This document shows, piece by piece, positions 1-11,000 of a stretch of 64,000 nucleotides of DNA (the stretch's first letter is position 1; every line of letters starts with the position of its first letter). This DNA comes from Phytophthora sp. 'mugwort' (taxonomy: Eukaryota; Oomycota; Peronosporomycetes; Peronosporales; Peronosporaceae). The notes beneath the pieces were generated by a model, which saw only the letters and a list, made by a program, of their open reading frames with translations, was not told where the DNA came from and made no database searches. The position numbers and the translations under genes are program-made. The stretch is from positions 3,286,001 through 3,350,000 of the forward strand of contig JAUCEF010000008.1 in assembly GCA_033558025.1 (NCBI GenBank), read 5' to 3'.

Positions 1-3000
1 CGCAGACTGAAACACGGAGTCGTTGTCAGTTCAGAGCCAAAGTGCTCTAAACTGTCCCTAAATTCTATGGATATTTATCCCATAATTTTCGATGTGCAAC
101 GCTGTGAGACATGACTCCGCCAGGAACACTTACAACTTTGCATACTCCTGCACATGGGCGTCTTCGCCGTCGAACATCAATTGCTAATCGGACGACTTTG
201 TGAACGTCCACGACCGCGTCGTCGTCGTCCGTGCTCTTCGCCATACGGCATTGCCCCAAGAAAAACTGGGTTTTACAGATAGCAAATACTATCTGATTTA
301 GGAGGGGGGAATAAAAACCTTGGAAACGAATACGTGAATTTGATTGGTTGAAAGGGACGCGCAGGACCGATAGTTTTGCGAGAGTAAACTGAGACTGCGT
401 GAAACGTTTCCCGACAGTTTGCAGTGTGTCTAATAGCGACTGGGTGCAACAAGTTTTCCACATCACGCGAATTTTTCATCATGATATGTTCAATTTTTTG
501 CCTCAACATTTTTAACAGAATGCATAGTGTTTGTTGGTTATTGGAAAATGACGTCGCTTACAGTACGCTCTTTCTTCAAATCGGTATAGCTTTGCCCTAC
601 TTGTCTGAGTATGGTGCTGCATACCTCAATGTAAACCCTGTATGTAGAAGCAAATGACAATTTTCAAAATTTGCTTTTAGTTAGAATTCTGATCGTTTAT
701 AATGAAGCAGGAGGTAGTTGTTTTGTAAAGTCAAGTAGTAATACCTTCAAGAAAGAGGGAAGTCAGCTGATCCAACTGCAATCAGAACGGTCGCTTAAGC
801 ACATACTTTTTGTATGTGGATGTCTCCCCTTCCCATTTACCTACGCTAACCAAATCGGTAGCCGAAGTTAACCGGTCATGGGATTCTGCCACCGCGCTGC
901 CGCGAGAAAACGGATCTCTCGCCGAAGCTCGACCCGCTGCAAACCTCTGCGCTGGGCAAGCCTCCGCGCATTATGCGCGGCCCCGAATTCACGGGTACCC
1001 CCACCCGGATTCGCTACGCCTAATAGGCATGGCTATTGCTGCAACCGCTCTCTTCTTCACAACGAAAGATTAGCGCACTTACCCCTTGACAACTTGAAAT
1101 TTGTAGTGACCCATACAAAAACCAATATAGTTTTGTTTGCCCACTTATTTTGTGGTTAAGAGAACGGCCGTAATCGTGACCCCCACCGTAGGAATTTAGA
1201 CATTTCGCTATAAAAGGGGCTGAAAGCCTAATTGGTGTGTGGCCTAGTTGAAAGCAGGAATATCTTGATTGAAAGTTGAGGCTGCTGTAGAAGCTATGAG
1301 CAACGAGGACTCGTGAGAGAAGTCGGAGCTCGGGGAAAACTCCAAGATACGTATGAATAGAGTGGAAAATGTAAGAGACCTGCGAGCGAAAGCTCTTACT
1401 AGGAGGCTCATGGTGTAGTGTAGCGTGGGGCTCAGGTTAAAATCCTTGCCCCCATTTTGTACTGTGATAGTGAATGCGGTTGCAGTCACTATCAGCTGGT
1501 ACTAAGTTGCAGGTGCAGCCGCAGCCGCATTGCTTAAAGTCATGAACCGAAGAGCAGCACGGTGCCCTAACGCGAACACTGCTCGCAGTGGCGAGAACAG
1601 GAGATCGTAGCCAGTCACTTTGCTTTTTGCATTCTACTAAACAATACAATCGGCAACAACAACTTAAGGAAGTGCCAGCTTCCCCAACAGCGTCTTCCGT
1701 TTCGTCTCGTGGACGTACTACATGTAGGGGGATATCCGAGAGCAGCTAGCTATGTTGACGAGAGGGGTTGTGCCGCAAGGCTTTCCTCCTCACTCCCAAA
1801 CTTACCCTGTAGACAACTAGCTCCTGTCTTCAAGTACTGTCTCGATTCTTCGGACTCTATGCCAATTTAGTACTCACAGAAGCCAAGTTGGTTTCAGCAA
1901 AGTGGTTTCGTAACGGATAGAATCGACTGCGTCCGTGACAAACGTCCACTTGTATGGCTCTCATTTCGTCTTCGGCAGCCGAACGACCACGGCGCCATCC
2001 AAGAACGAGGAAAAAAGCGAGCTCCACCACCTAGTCAACGCCAAGTGAAACTGGCGCAGGTCAAGCTGGAGGAGCCAGAACCGCGCCAACGTTATCTTTC
2101 GACAACGAGAAAGGACACGGTGTCAAACTATTCCCTTGCCTCAATGACGAGATACTGTAGGCGCTGTGCAAGTTCTTTGGCAGAAAAGAGAAGATGACAA
2201 CCCCCGTTCTGATCAAACATGACGCGAGTCTCCCACCCCTCGAAAGGGGTTCACGAGCTCTCGTCGCGGGAATATCGTCACTCACATAAAAGACCAGCAT
2301 AAAACGGAGTATGTAGAGCTTGTGGAGCTACCGAAAACAGCGACTTGCGAATCACATTTTATGGTCGTCGAACATGTCGTGATGTTTCTATCGGCGACCT
2401 AAAGCAACCATCTCCAGGTTCCGGAAGATATTGTTGATCCGATTCGCTATTTATTCAGCGCAAATGGCCGACCTGTTGATGTTGTTCTTCATCCTGAAGA
2501 ACAACTCGATGCTGAATTTGTTACGGGCGTGAGTGATACATTTTTGGAAGATGGAGGTAATGCACACACTCTTGTGGTGCCCGGTCCACTTCAGTTCGAG
2601 GTCGTCCTTCGCTTCTTGAAACGCTATGGTCAGCAAACTCTTTAGCAGTCGGGAGTGCGAGGGTGAGCGATTTGTCTGACCCGAAAATCTCGTTGCGCTA
2701 AGAGCTATATGTTTCCGGTACGCATTAAACAAGCGTGTGCCGAATTCGTGGACGGTCATCTGGCTATCAACTGGTGCGGTAGCCACCAGCTTAACCTCGA
2801 GGTGGGAACCTTCATGAGGCAATGAACGCGTGCGTTAATTTTCGATCCTCGCTGGGTGCCGAGATCACCTTCACTCGAAAATTCGACACCGTCCGGTCTG
2901 CTTTAGGTCAGAGGCCGCTGTGCGTCAATACATGTTAAGAATTTATTTCAGAGTGTTGCGAGTTCCTTACAATCCACGATGAAGAGATTGTACAGCTACA

Positions 3001-3480
3001 CCAAGCCAAACAACACGCAGCTCCTAGTCGTCGCGGCAGGCACTTTTTGCGTTCAGAGAGATCGTCGGAAAAATAAAGCGTTGTTTCAAGGCGATGTACT
3101 ACACAGTTACAATAAAAGCCAATATGAAGCCCTTTAATATCTGATCGAATCCACCTAGCTCAAATATGAGGATTAACAAAAATACATTACACTTTAAGGC
3201 TAGTAAGCAACCTACTTAGCTACCCTACTTGTCTAATTGGGATCGATTTGGGTCATGTGGACCCAAAACTTGGGTACGAAGTATCCACTTGGTGTCCAAA
3301 AGGTCCATTTTCTCGAAAGTGGGTACCCTGAATGACCCATTTTAGTGTCCAGGAGGAAACTGGTGGACGTCCCGAGACGTCTCTGTGTCGAGTTGGACAT
3401 TTGCAGGACCTTTCCGATGGGGTCTATACAAAACCAAGTATAACCCGATGAACCAGGTGGTGGTGAGCCGCCTACTTCTA
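1..3480. other. Gene-poor left flank, probably decayed repeats
   Basis: I see no gene I can support here. Short open frames on both strands lack recognisable domains and signal peptides. A TATA-like box lies at 1208-1217, followed by a stop-rich stretch that could be an old retroelement leader. On the plus strand about 80 codons are open from 2400 to 2645 with protein-like composition, bounded by stops, with no family I recognise; an old element fragment is a guess. Confidence 0.4.
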
Positions 3481-3483
3481 GTG

Positions 3484-3600
3484 AGCTCAGATAGCTCAGC
3501 TGGTTAAGCATCCAGTGTCGGACGGAAGCGGCCAGGGCTCAATCCCCGGGCCGACCAGACCTTTCGACGATGGTTGGGGTTTGCCCGCAACTCAAATATG
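3484..3600 (+). repeat. tRNA-derived SINE-like promoter
   Basis: A pol III box A match (TAGCTCAGCTGG, 3492-3503) is followed by a box B match (GGCTCAATCCC, 3536-3546) at tRNA-like spacing. The seven bases before box A do not pair with those after the T arm, so this is not a functional tRNA. The pattern fits the head of a tRNA-derived SINE. The string CTCAAATATGAGGA occurs just after it (about 3592) and again near 3160; I cannot say whether that reflects duplication or chance. Confidence 0.4.
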
Positions 3601-4373
3601 AGGAAGATACGCTGGACAGAGAACTTATCATCAGCACCACTAAAGTGGCGATTCACGTCCGTACTTCCGCTCCGTACGCAGTTGCAAATTGTAGCCTGCA
3701 ATGTATGATGAGACACGCGATGACAACGAACGATTTGCGCTGATAGATGGAATATCTCGCGTCATTGCAGTCTTCATAAAGGGAGTAAACTCCATCCAGA
3801 TCAAAGTGAACAACGAATTCGATGCCGACCATGCCGCGAGATGTCGTTGACAACGATATAACAGCTTTCGAAAGTTGCTTCTGCAGATTAAAAAATTTCT
3901 ACGGTAACACCGTTTGAAGTATGACCTGGAAACAATTCATGACCCTGAAAGAACTTTATCTTGGCAACAAGGATTTTAAGATGGTCGGTCGTCTACGATT
4001 TTGCCAGATAAAATTCGTCCAAGCTTGGAGTGATGTGGATCATGAGAATGCTTTTATTATGCTCACTATGTTTTTCGTAGGGCTGACATCGATCCCGCTT
4101 GGTACTCATTCAGTTAAATGCGATTTCAGCTCTCTCAAAGGTGTAATGAGATCTCACCGGTGCGCCTAACTAGCTACGCTTTAGAAGGGCAACTGGAGGC
4201 GAAGCAGCTCTTCGGCATCGCTCCGCTTGCCAATGCAGTAGCTGCTGCAGCTCATCAAAGAAGGACATTCGGACTGAGGTGGCAAACTAGGCCTCAACCG
4301 TGGTGTACGGCATGGCACATACCGTTTGGCGTAGATAGCTAGTCAAGACATATAGATTAGCTAATCAAGTCAA

Positions 4374-4483
4374 TGCCTAGTTTACCCCCCCCCCCCTTCA
4401 CTGAAGCGCCTTCAGAGCCGCGATACGTGCCGAATAGGGGTCCTCAGACCGCCCTGTCGAAAATGAACTAGGTAAACTAGGCA
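4374..4483. mobile_element. MITE-like element, perfect 13-bp inverted ends
   Basis: TGCCTAGTTTACC (4374-4386) and its exact reverse complement (4471-4483) bracket 84 bp that include a poly-C run. The 110-bp size and perfect terminal inverted repeats suggest a miniature inverted-repeat element. I found no convincing target-site duplication, so mobility is inferred from the ends alone. Confidence 0.4.
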
Positions 4484-4538
4484 GAGAGACGAGACAGAAG
4501 ATGCCTGGCTATCACGATATGGAACATCGCTATTATAC

Positions 4539-4593
4539 TGAGAGGACTTTACTTTCCTCTAATCGGAGCGGTTAGAAGTAAATGGGCCTCTCA
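4539..4593. repeat. Imperfect inverted repeat (hairpin)
   Basis: Arms beginning TGAGAGG and ending CCTCTCA pair imperfectly over about 24 bp around a short loop (CGGAGCG). It lies about 230 bp upstream of the SF3A2 start. It may be a second small palindromic element or a transcribed hairpin; there is no evidence of function. Confidence 0.35.
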
Positions 4594-4700
4594 ACCTAGA
4601 TATTGAGCCATCTACCTACAGTACACGAGCTAAACTCAATTTAGAAACAGTCGCCTGCCCTATCCATATACATATATGTAATCTTCCATAATGCCCACTG

Positions 4701-4708
4701 TACATGTA
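4701..4708. promoter_or_regulatory. TACATGTA palindrome upstream of SF3A2
   Basis: This is one of at least eleven copies of the 8-bp palindrome in the window, here 117 bp before the ATG of SF3A2. Its enrichment between genes suggests a regulatory or repeat-associated motif; the role is unproven. Confidence 0.3.
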
Positions 4709-4824
4709 GTTTAAACGGCCCAAAAAAAGAAGATACCAATTTAGATGACTAAAATTTGATCCTACCCAATATTTGGTCATCTCAATGACTCCTGTACAGA
4801 TCCATTGATTATAACACCGGCGCC

Positions 4825-5562
4825 ATGGACTTCCAGAATCGCGTTGGTTCCAAGCCCGGCTCGGGCGGCGTCGCGTCCGACTCGCAGAGCAATGTGGACC
4901 GGCGCGAGCGGATGCGCAGGCTCGCGTTGGAGATGGTGGATCTGGCCAAGGACCCGTACTTCATGAAGAACCACCTGGGCAGCTACGAGTGCAAGCTCTG
5001 CCTCACGCTGCACAACAATGAAGGCAACTACCTGGCGCACACGCAGGGCAAGCGCCACCAGACTAACTTGGCCCGACGTGCGGCCAAGGAGGCGGCAGAT
5101 GCAGCACATTCGACAGCCTCCGCCAACCTCCAGGCTGCGCGCGCGGCGGCAGCGGCGGCAGCGGCGAGACCGCGGGCGCTCAAGATCGGGCTGCCCGGCT
5201 ATAAGGTAACGAAGCAGCGGGACCCCGACACGGGGGGTAGGATCCTCCTGTTTCAAGTGGCGTACCCGGAGATCGCAGACAAGTTGCAGCCGCGCCACAG
5301 GTTCATGTCGTCCTTCGAACAGAAGGTGGAGGTGCCCGACAAGCGCTGGCAGTACCTGCTCTTCGCTTGCGAGCCGTACGAGACGGTGGCGTTCAAGATT
5401 CCAAACGACGAGGTGGACAAAAGCGAGGGCAAGTTCTTCAGCAATTGGGACAAAGTCGGCAAGACGTTCACCTTGCAATTGACATTCGCGGTCGGGGATG
5501 CAGCAACCAAGAAGAAGCAGCCGGCGCCGCCTCCGCCACGTCCGCAAGTCCGGTATCTGTAG
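4825..5562 (+). CDS. SF3A2: Splicing factor 3A subunit 2 (SF3a66/Prp11)
   Basis: This 245-residue protein is a component of the SF3a complex, which joins the 17S U2 snRNP and helps it engage the intron branch site in the nucleus. It opens MDFQNRVGSKPGSGG, the family's characteristic N terminus, which fixes the start. A U1/matrin-type C2H2 zinc finger follows (C56, C59, H72, H78; YECKLC...HTQGKRHQ). An Ala-rich linker (about 104-115) leads to the conserved SF3a66 block containing LPGYKVTKQRDP, LLFACEPYETVAFKIP and FFSNWD. The short Pro-rich tail lacks the long heptad repeats of the animal protein, as in other protists and fungi. It is intronless. It converges on the desaturase gene, with 264 bp between stops. 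Confidence 0.95.
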   Translation: MDFQNRVGSKPGSGGVASDSQSNVDRRERMRRLALEMVDLAKDPYFMKNHLGSYECKLCLTLHNNEGNYLAHTQGKRHQTNLARRAAKEAADAAHSTASANLQAARAAAAAAAARPRALKIGLPGYKVTKQRDPDTGGRILLFQVAYPEIADKLQPRHRFMSSFEQKVEVPDKRWQYLLFACEPYETVAFKIPNDEVDKSEGKFFSNWDKVGKTFTLQLTFAVGDAATKKKQPAPPPPRPQVRYL

Positions 5563-5826
5563 AGACGAGCGCAAATTGCTACTACTACAACGTCCACTAC
5601 TTCGCTGCGAGGAGTTAATATAGGGTTTGGGTGTTTCGATAACAACAATTTGTTGCTATTTCATTTTGGTTGTCTGAAAGGGGGGGGCACGTTCAGATGC
5701 TGCTGTTGACGAGCTAGGATCTGAACGGTTTGCGACCCTCTTACGAAGAGATCGATAACATGCATGCGCTCCTTTGATCCTTACGCTTCTGTGATGATTG
5801 CGTCCTTCCTCTCGCTCTGGTTGAAG

Positions 5827-7203
5827 TTACATGGCGGGGAACTCAAGCAGGAACTCCTTGCTGATCTCACCCAGCTCGTCTACGACCTCAACCAGGCCGC
5901 GGTAGAATCCCGTCTCATGGAAGCGCACGTCGTACTGCTTACAGAGCGACTTGACCAACGGATTCACCTTCTGGAGATTGTGGCGAGGCATCATGGGGAA
6001 CAAGTGGTGCTCAATCTGGTAGTTGAGACCGCCACAGAACCAATCCATGAAGAAACCAGGCGTGATGTTGCGTGTAGTGGTGACCTGAAGCTTCCAGAAG
6101 TCGGGTTTTTCTTCACGTTCGTACACCGACATGCCATTGTGTCCAACACTGAAGACAGCGGCCAGGAAGGCGCCGCATGACATCTGTGCGATCATGAAGA
6201 AGGCCAGACCCTGAGCAACCGACATGCCCGTGACGATCGGTAGCAGCACGTTCCAGATGTAGTGCACGATGAGGCCAAACTTCTCGCCATTCGGGAGGTC
6301 CACGGGGTCGTACTTGCCAAACGCAAAGCCCTTGAAGACGTAATAGTAGCTCTGTAACAACCAACTGAAGCGGGCGAAGAGCAGCAGCGGGAAGTATATG
6401 ACAGCCTGGTTGCTGATAAAGAACGGGCCCCAGCTCGACTCGTAGGCCTTGGAGGCCATATGCTTGCTCCAAGCCAGCAAAGGCATAGTATCAATGTCCG
6501 GATCACCGAGATACTTGGTCTTGGCGTCGCCGATGAGGTTTGGAACAGCGTGATGAAAGTTGTGTTTGTTCTTCCACCACTGCACACTAAACCCCATCCA
6601 GATATCGCCAATGATGACGCCCATGACATTGCCAATCATGTGGTTCTCCCACACTTGATGGTGCAGCACGTCGTGCGCAAGCCAGCCCGACTGCTGCCAG
6701 AAGAGACCCATGATGCAGGCCGCGAGCATGTACATGGGCCAGCTACCGAAGTGCCAACAGATCGCCACAGAGGCCATCCAGAGGCTAAAGGTGCTGAGAA
6801 TCTTCCACACGTAGTAAATCATACTGGCGTCGTAGAGGCCCATACCCTTGATCTTGATGCGCAGACGGCGGTAGGCGCTGATGAACTCGTCGGTCTTGGC
6901 TTTCTTGGCCTTTAGCTCCTCCGTGAGGTTCTCCGAGCCTGGGGCCGTGCTCTCGTCCACGTCGCCGACGTAAAACTGCTCCAGTAGCTTCCAGGAGCTC
7001 GTCGGATGGCAGACAGTGAAGATGTCTGTGGCGTCCTCGCCCGCCTGCGAGAGCATGACCATCCCGCCCGGGTGCGAGTCCCACTTACTGACGTCGTAGA
7101 CCTTGTGGTGGATAACGACCCACGCGTTGGCGTACGTCGAGTGCTGCTGCACCTCGTGCCACGAGATCTTGCGCTTTATCTTGGGACCATCCACCATCGT
7201 CAC
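5827..7203 (-). CDS. Cytochrome b5-fused front-end desaturase, delta-6 type
   Basis: This membrane desaturase of polyunsaturated fatty acid synthesis introduces a double bond between an existing one and the carboxyl end; electrons come through its own cytochrome b5 domain. The b5 domain spans about residues 10-85 with the heme motif HPGG (44-47) and a second heme histidine near 66. Three histidine boxes follow: HDVLHH (177-182), HNFHH (214-218) and QIEHH (396-400). The Gln that starts the third box marks the front-end class. Hydrophobic segments lie between boxes, as expected for an ER enzyme. At 458 residues it is full length. The whole protein, including the GGLNYQIEHHLFP region and the EFPAM C terminus, resembles oomycete delta-6 more than delta-5 enzymes, but regiospecificity cannot be proven from sequence. 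An in-frame Met at residue 3 is an alternative start. Confidence 0.93.
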   Translation of the reverse strand: MTMVDGPKIKRKISWHEVQQHSTYANAWVVIHHKVYDVSKWDSHPGGMVMLSQAGEDATDIFTVCHPTSSWKLLEQFYVGDVDESTAPGSENLTEELKAKKAKTDEFISAYRRLRIKIKGMGLYDASMIYYVWKILSTFSLWMASVAICWHFGSWPMYMLAACIMGLFWQQSGWLAHDVLHHQVWENHMIGNVMGVIIGDIWMGFSVQWWKNKHNFHHAVPNLIGDAKTKYLGDPDIDTMPLLAWSKHMASKAYESSWGPFFISNQAVIYFPLLLFARFSWLLQSYYYVFKGFAFGKYDPVDLPNGEKFGLIVHYIWNVLLPIVTGMSVAQGLAFFMIAQMSCGAFLAAVFSVGHNGMSVYEREEKPDFWKLQVTTTRNITPGFFMDWFCGGLNYQIEHHLFPMMPRHNLQKVNPLVKSLCKQYDVRFHETGFYRGLVEVVDELGEISKEFLLEFPAM

Positions 7204-7238
7204 TTGCTTCAGTTAATACACACACACTTGGGGTGCAG

Positions 7239-7482
7239 CTGGAAAGTCGGAGACTGAAGCTGAAGGTGTGGCCGAGGGGCGCGCAGTATACTGAGACCGA
7301 GTCACGCGCGACTGTACCAGTGGTGGTGGCACGACCTTCGGGATCCGCCGTGATTTTGATTATTTAAACGCCATAGACGGGGCGCAAGGATGAGTTTGTG
7401 CGTGGCACACTTTAGCTCAAGAACCAATCGGATTTTGTCACCATGATTTATAGCCAATCGTAGTGCCGACAGCGTGACGTCA
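7239..7482 (-). promoter_or_regulatory. Putative promoter of the desaturase gene
   Basis: Upstream of the minus-strand start I see an initiator-like CTTCAGTCTCCGACTTTCC (reverse complement of about 7241-7259), resembling the oomycete Inr plus flanking promoter region. Farther out are two CCAAT boxes (7424-7428, 7454-7458) and a perfect CRE-type palindrome TGACGTCA (7475-7482). These are sequence matches only. Confidence 0.4.
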
Positions 7483-8030
7483 CAACGTGCAAGAGGTGAT
7501 GTCGGTTAATGTAAGTAAACACTGCGGACTTATCCGGCGTTAAGACCCCACAGAATGCTAGAATGGATAAAACGTTAGAGCACTATGCTTTTACCTCTAT
7601 TTTATGGTCGTAGACACCATCGCCATAATGGCGTCGCCGCCGTACCGGCCAGCCAGAATCCGCGGGTGTTGCTCTGCTCTGCAAAGACAATCAGATGTCT
7701 ACTGACTGGCAGTTGGTTCAACGACAGCCGTAGATTCTTGGCGCCAAAGACAGCGGACGCTGTTTGGGGGTGTAGGATAAGCATTCAACGTCGGGAGATG
7801 GCGTTGTCCGACCCGCGCGTTTTCTTCCTGGTGAGTCCAGTGACATCGAGAAAAAGACTCCAACGTGACCTTGCAGACCTGTGGGCATTGTACATGAGTT
7901 GCATACTATTTGGCTGTCTATTTGTTGTTTTTCGTGAGCTTGAGCTGGTACCTTTCAAGTTTCTCGGACGCAGGATCAGTCTTGGCTGGCTGTATACATA
8001 GATACACTGCGCAACTACAGGGTTGGGCTT
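7483..8030. other. Intergenic, desaturase to EP400-like gene
   Basis: This is the distal desaturase upstream region and the 3' flank of the large minus-strand gene. A 138-codon plus-strand frame (7585-8001) has no domain, signal peptide or credible start context, and I do not call it a gene. Confidence 0.5.
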
Positions 8031-11000
8031 TCAAGGCTGCGACGCTGCTGGTGGCTGTCCTTGCGAAGCCAGCGCAGACGAGGTGGCCACGTTCGGCGGC
8101 GACGGCGTGGCTAACGACGCCGGCATTGGAATGGGCGTCTCCGTGTCGATGAGGATATCGGACGAGCTGAGCATGCTGGCGTCAACAGTTAGCGCCGACA
8201 ACACGGCGTTGCTGTTCGGGGTCGCCGTAGCGGGCGCAGCTATCGGTTCAGACGCTGCCAGCGCGTTGGTGTTGCTGATGGCGTTCGTATTACTCAGCAA
8301 ACGCGCGATCATAGCCACCTTTTGCGACTCCGAGCAGTCCGTACGGTTCAAGATCGACTGAATCTTGTTCTTAATCTCAGGCATGCGGTCAAGCACGTGC
8401 AGTAGCGTCGACGTCGTCACGGGCATTGGCGCTCGCTGCGGCTCATTGCTACCAGCTCCTGGTGCCGCGTTCAAATCCATTGGCGCACTAGCGTTTAATC
8501 CGTTCGCCTGTACCATGTTTCCGCCCCAGGTTTCTGTGGTCACAGCTGTCGTTGCGTGTGGTGGTGCTCCAGACGTAGCTGTGGCGGCAGCAGTACCAGT
8601 AGCCGAAACTATGGGTGGGATCGTCGATGGGGTCACCACACAAACAGCACTCATTTCACTCGTCAGACTTGCAGCATGCGATCGTCGCGGCATTGAACCA
8701 CTCACTGACGCACCAAAGCCCGAGCCGGCGCCCAACATAACATCGCCACTAGCTGAGAGTGGTGAACCGTCACGTCCAACTGAGGCTACAGCAGCTGCTG
8801 CTTGCACAGCCACTACTGCAGCTTCCTTGCTGCGCTTAATGACTTCGTCTGGACCTAGCACCGCTGTAGGCAGAAGTGAAATCATATCCGTGTGTGACTT
8901 GTGCGGCGGCGGCACCACCACAGGCATCGCCCTTGCTGCTGCTACCGGAGAAACGGTAGCTTTCTTGAGAGATTTAGTGCTGGATTTTGTTGGAGTTGTA
9001 GCAACTGGAATTAGTGCGTTTGATGTCGGAACCTGAGAAGGTGGAAACGATGCTGCGGTGAGTGACGCCTTAGTCCCTAGATCTGATGCAGATGGTGCTG
9101 TAGTCGACCCCGCTGTTGTAGAACCAGCTCCGACAGGGATCGGAATCGGTGGTGGCGACGTCTTGTGTTTCATACATTGGATAATAGCGTCGAATGACGT
9201 TTTGATCGACTTCAAATCGTCCAACGCTCCAGCATGCGCACCACTGGTCTTTTTGCCAGCGGCAGCCTCAGTAATTGCCTTATTTCCCTGCGCGAGCGTT
9301 ATCTCCACCAAACTGGGCACGCTCACGATAGACGGCGGCGGTAATCCAGGTAACGAATGACTTCGCGGGAACGTGAGAAGTAGCTCACTATGCGGCAATC
9401 CGATACGTGAATCGAGCACCGCCGGAGTGAGCTGCGCAGCGGCGACACTAGCAGCCGCCGCTGCTCGCTGGGCTTTGAGCGAAGTACCCGACTTGCCATC
9501 TTTCGTTGCACTCGTAGCACCAGTTGACGTAGCGAAGCTGCCAGATATAATCTTGCCATAACGGTCGTAGCATTGTCGTGGTGAGCGCTTCTTGCAGACA
9601 AAGCGAGAGACCGCGGTAGACGAGTTGAAGACCTGAGCAATGAGTGTCCAATTGGCTCCGTAGAGCTCGAAGAGTTTCTTGAGGACGATATCGTCATGGA
9701 TACTCCAGACATCACGCCCGGAGTCAGACATCGACATGCTGCTTTTACGAGCTCGTCCTGTTCCCGTCTTCGACTTTTTAGAGCTCTTCTGGGAACCTGT
9801 CTTAGAGTGGCCATAGTCCGCATAAACTCCTGCACCTGCCGCACTTCCCGCCGCACCATTCCCTGATGCTGCCGACGCGCCTCCACTAGAAGCCGTGCCC
9901 AACGAAGAGGCTGTAGATGATGCCCCCGTCCCCGTGCCGCTTACGCCAACGCCCAGGATGCCGCTAAGTAGCGCGGGGTCATCCCACTCGGCTGAATCAA
10001 GCGCATCCAAGTTCGTGTCGCCCCAGAAATCGTCATCAGCGAACTCGGATACATCGGGGACAGGGATCCCCTCGAGATCCACGCGCTGCTCTTTTAGAGG
10101 CCCCGACTTGATACCGCCCAATTGCGATTCCAGCTTGCGTTTGACACCTGCAGAGGCTGCTGCAGCGTTTACCGAGCTTCCAGAAGCCAATCCAGACATG
10201 CCAGCTCTTGCTGCTACCATAGCTGCAGCATTGGCCCTCTGTTTCTTGCCGGACTTGGTAGGTTTGGACGAATCTCCTTGTTGCCCAACAGCATGATCCA
10301 GCTTTGACTTTCCAGGCTGTGGTGCTGGTGGCAGAGGTGCTGGTACACGATAGGATACCCGGAAGGCCATCTGGTTGCCCGTGTTCGAGCCGGCTTCTGA
10401 CGAAAGACGTGCGACTGGTGGTGAGCTCGCTAAGTCCGGCAAAGGTGGTTGTGGAGGCTTATAAACATCAAAATGCGTCTCCATGCCTTCCATACGCATC
10501 TCCATAAACAAATTTTCGAGTGCGTTGTCATCCACCGCACCGTTATAGCGAGAATCGAGAGTGAAAAAGAGCTGTGACGCTGTATCGCCTTCTTGCCACT
10601 GACGATTTGCTTCCAATGAGGCCAATTTTTCAAATGAGCGCTGGTCTGACTGGAAGAACGCGTTGCTTTCTTTCCAACAAGCCGTTCCTTCATCTTCGAC
10701 ACTGTCAGCTTCTCTTTCAAATGCTTTATCTTCGCCACCCTGCTGCTGCTTTTTATCGGTTACAGCGTGCACATAATTAACGGCATACCATTCCACAGGA
10801 GTCAGCTCGTCCGTATTGGCCAGCAAGAGATGCTCTTCAGCATCCAGATCCACGTTGTGTACAATAAGAGGTGCTTCCAGCTCACTAGCATCTCCGCAGT
10901 ACTTTTCGTCCTTTTCTACCTGCTCGGTCACACTTGCAAGTTTGCTCATAGCTCCACTACCCGTCATACCGTTTCCACCGCTGTTGGTGGCGGTTGAAGA

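Noticed and set aside
2400..2645. Effector (RXLR or Crinkler) gene
   Set aside because: The 80-codon stretch has no signal peptide, RXLR or LFLAK motif and is bounded by stops; probably a decayed fragment.
3485..3556. Functional tRNA gene
   Set aside because: Box A and B are present but the acceptor ends do not pair, so a SINE-type promoter fits better.
4777..5574. 265-codon minus-strand open frame
   Set aside because: It lies wholly opposite SF3A2, a clear conserved gene; its Arg/Leu/Val-rich composition is that of an antisense shadow of GC-rich coding sequence.
7585..8001. 138-codon plus-strand frame before the EP400-like stop
   Set aside because: No signal peptide, domain or family resemblance; likely 3' flank.
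8365..9036. 223-codon plus-strand open frame
   Set aside because: It is antisense to the low-complexity C terminus of the EP400-like protein; Ala/Thr/Ser-rich composition mirrors that sequence.
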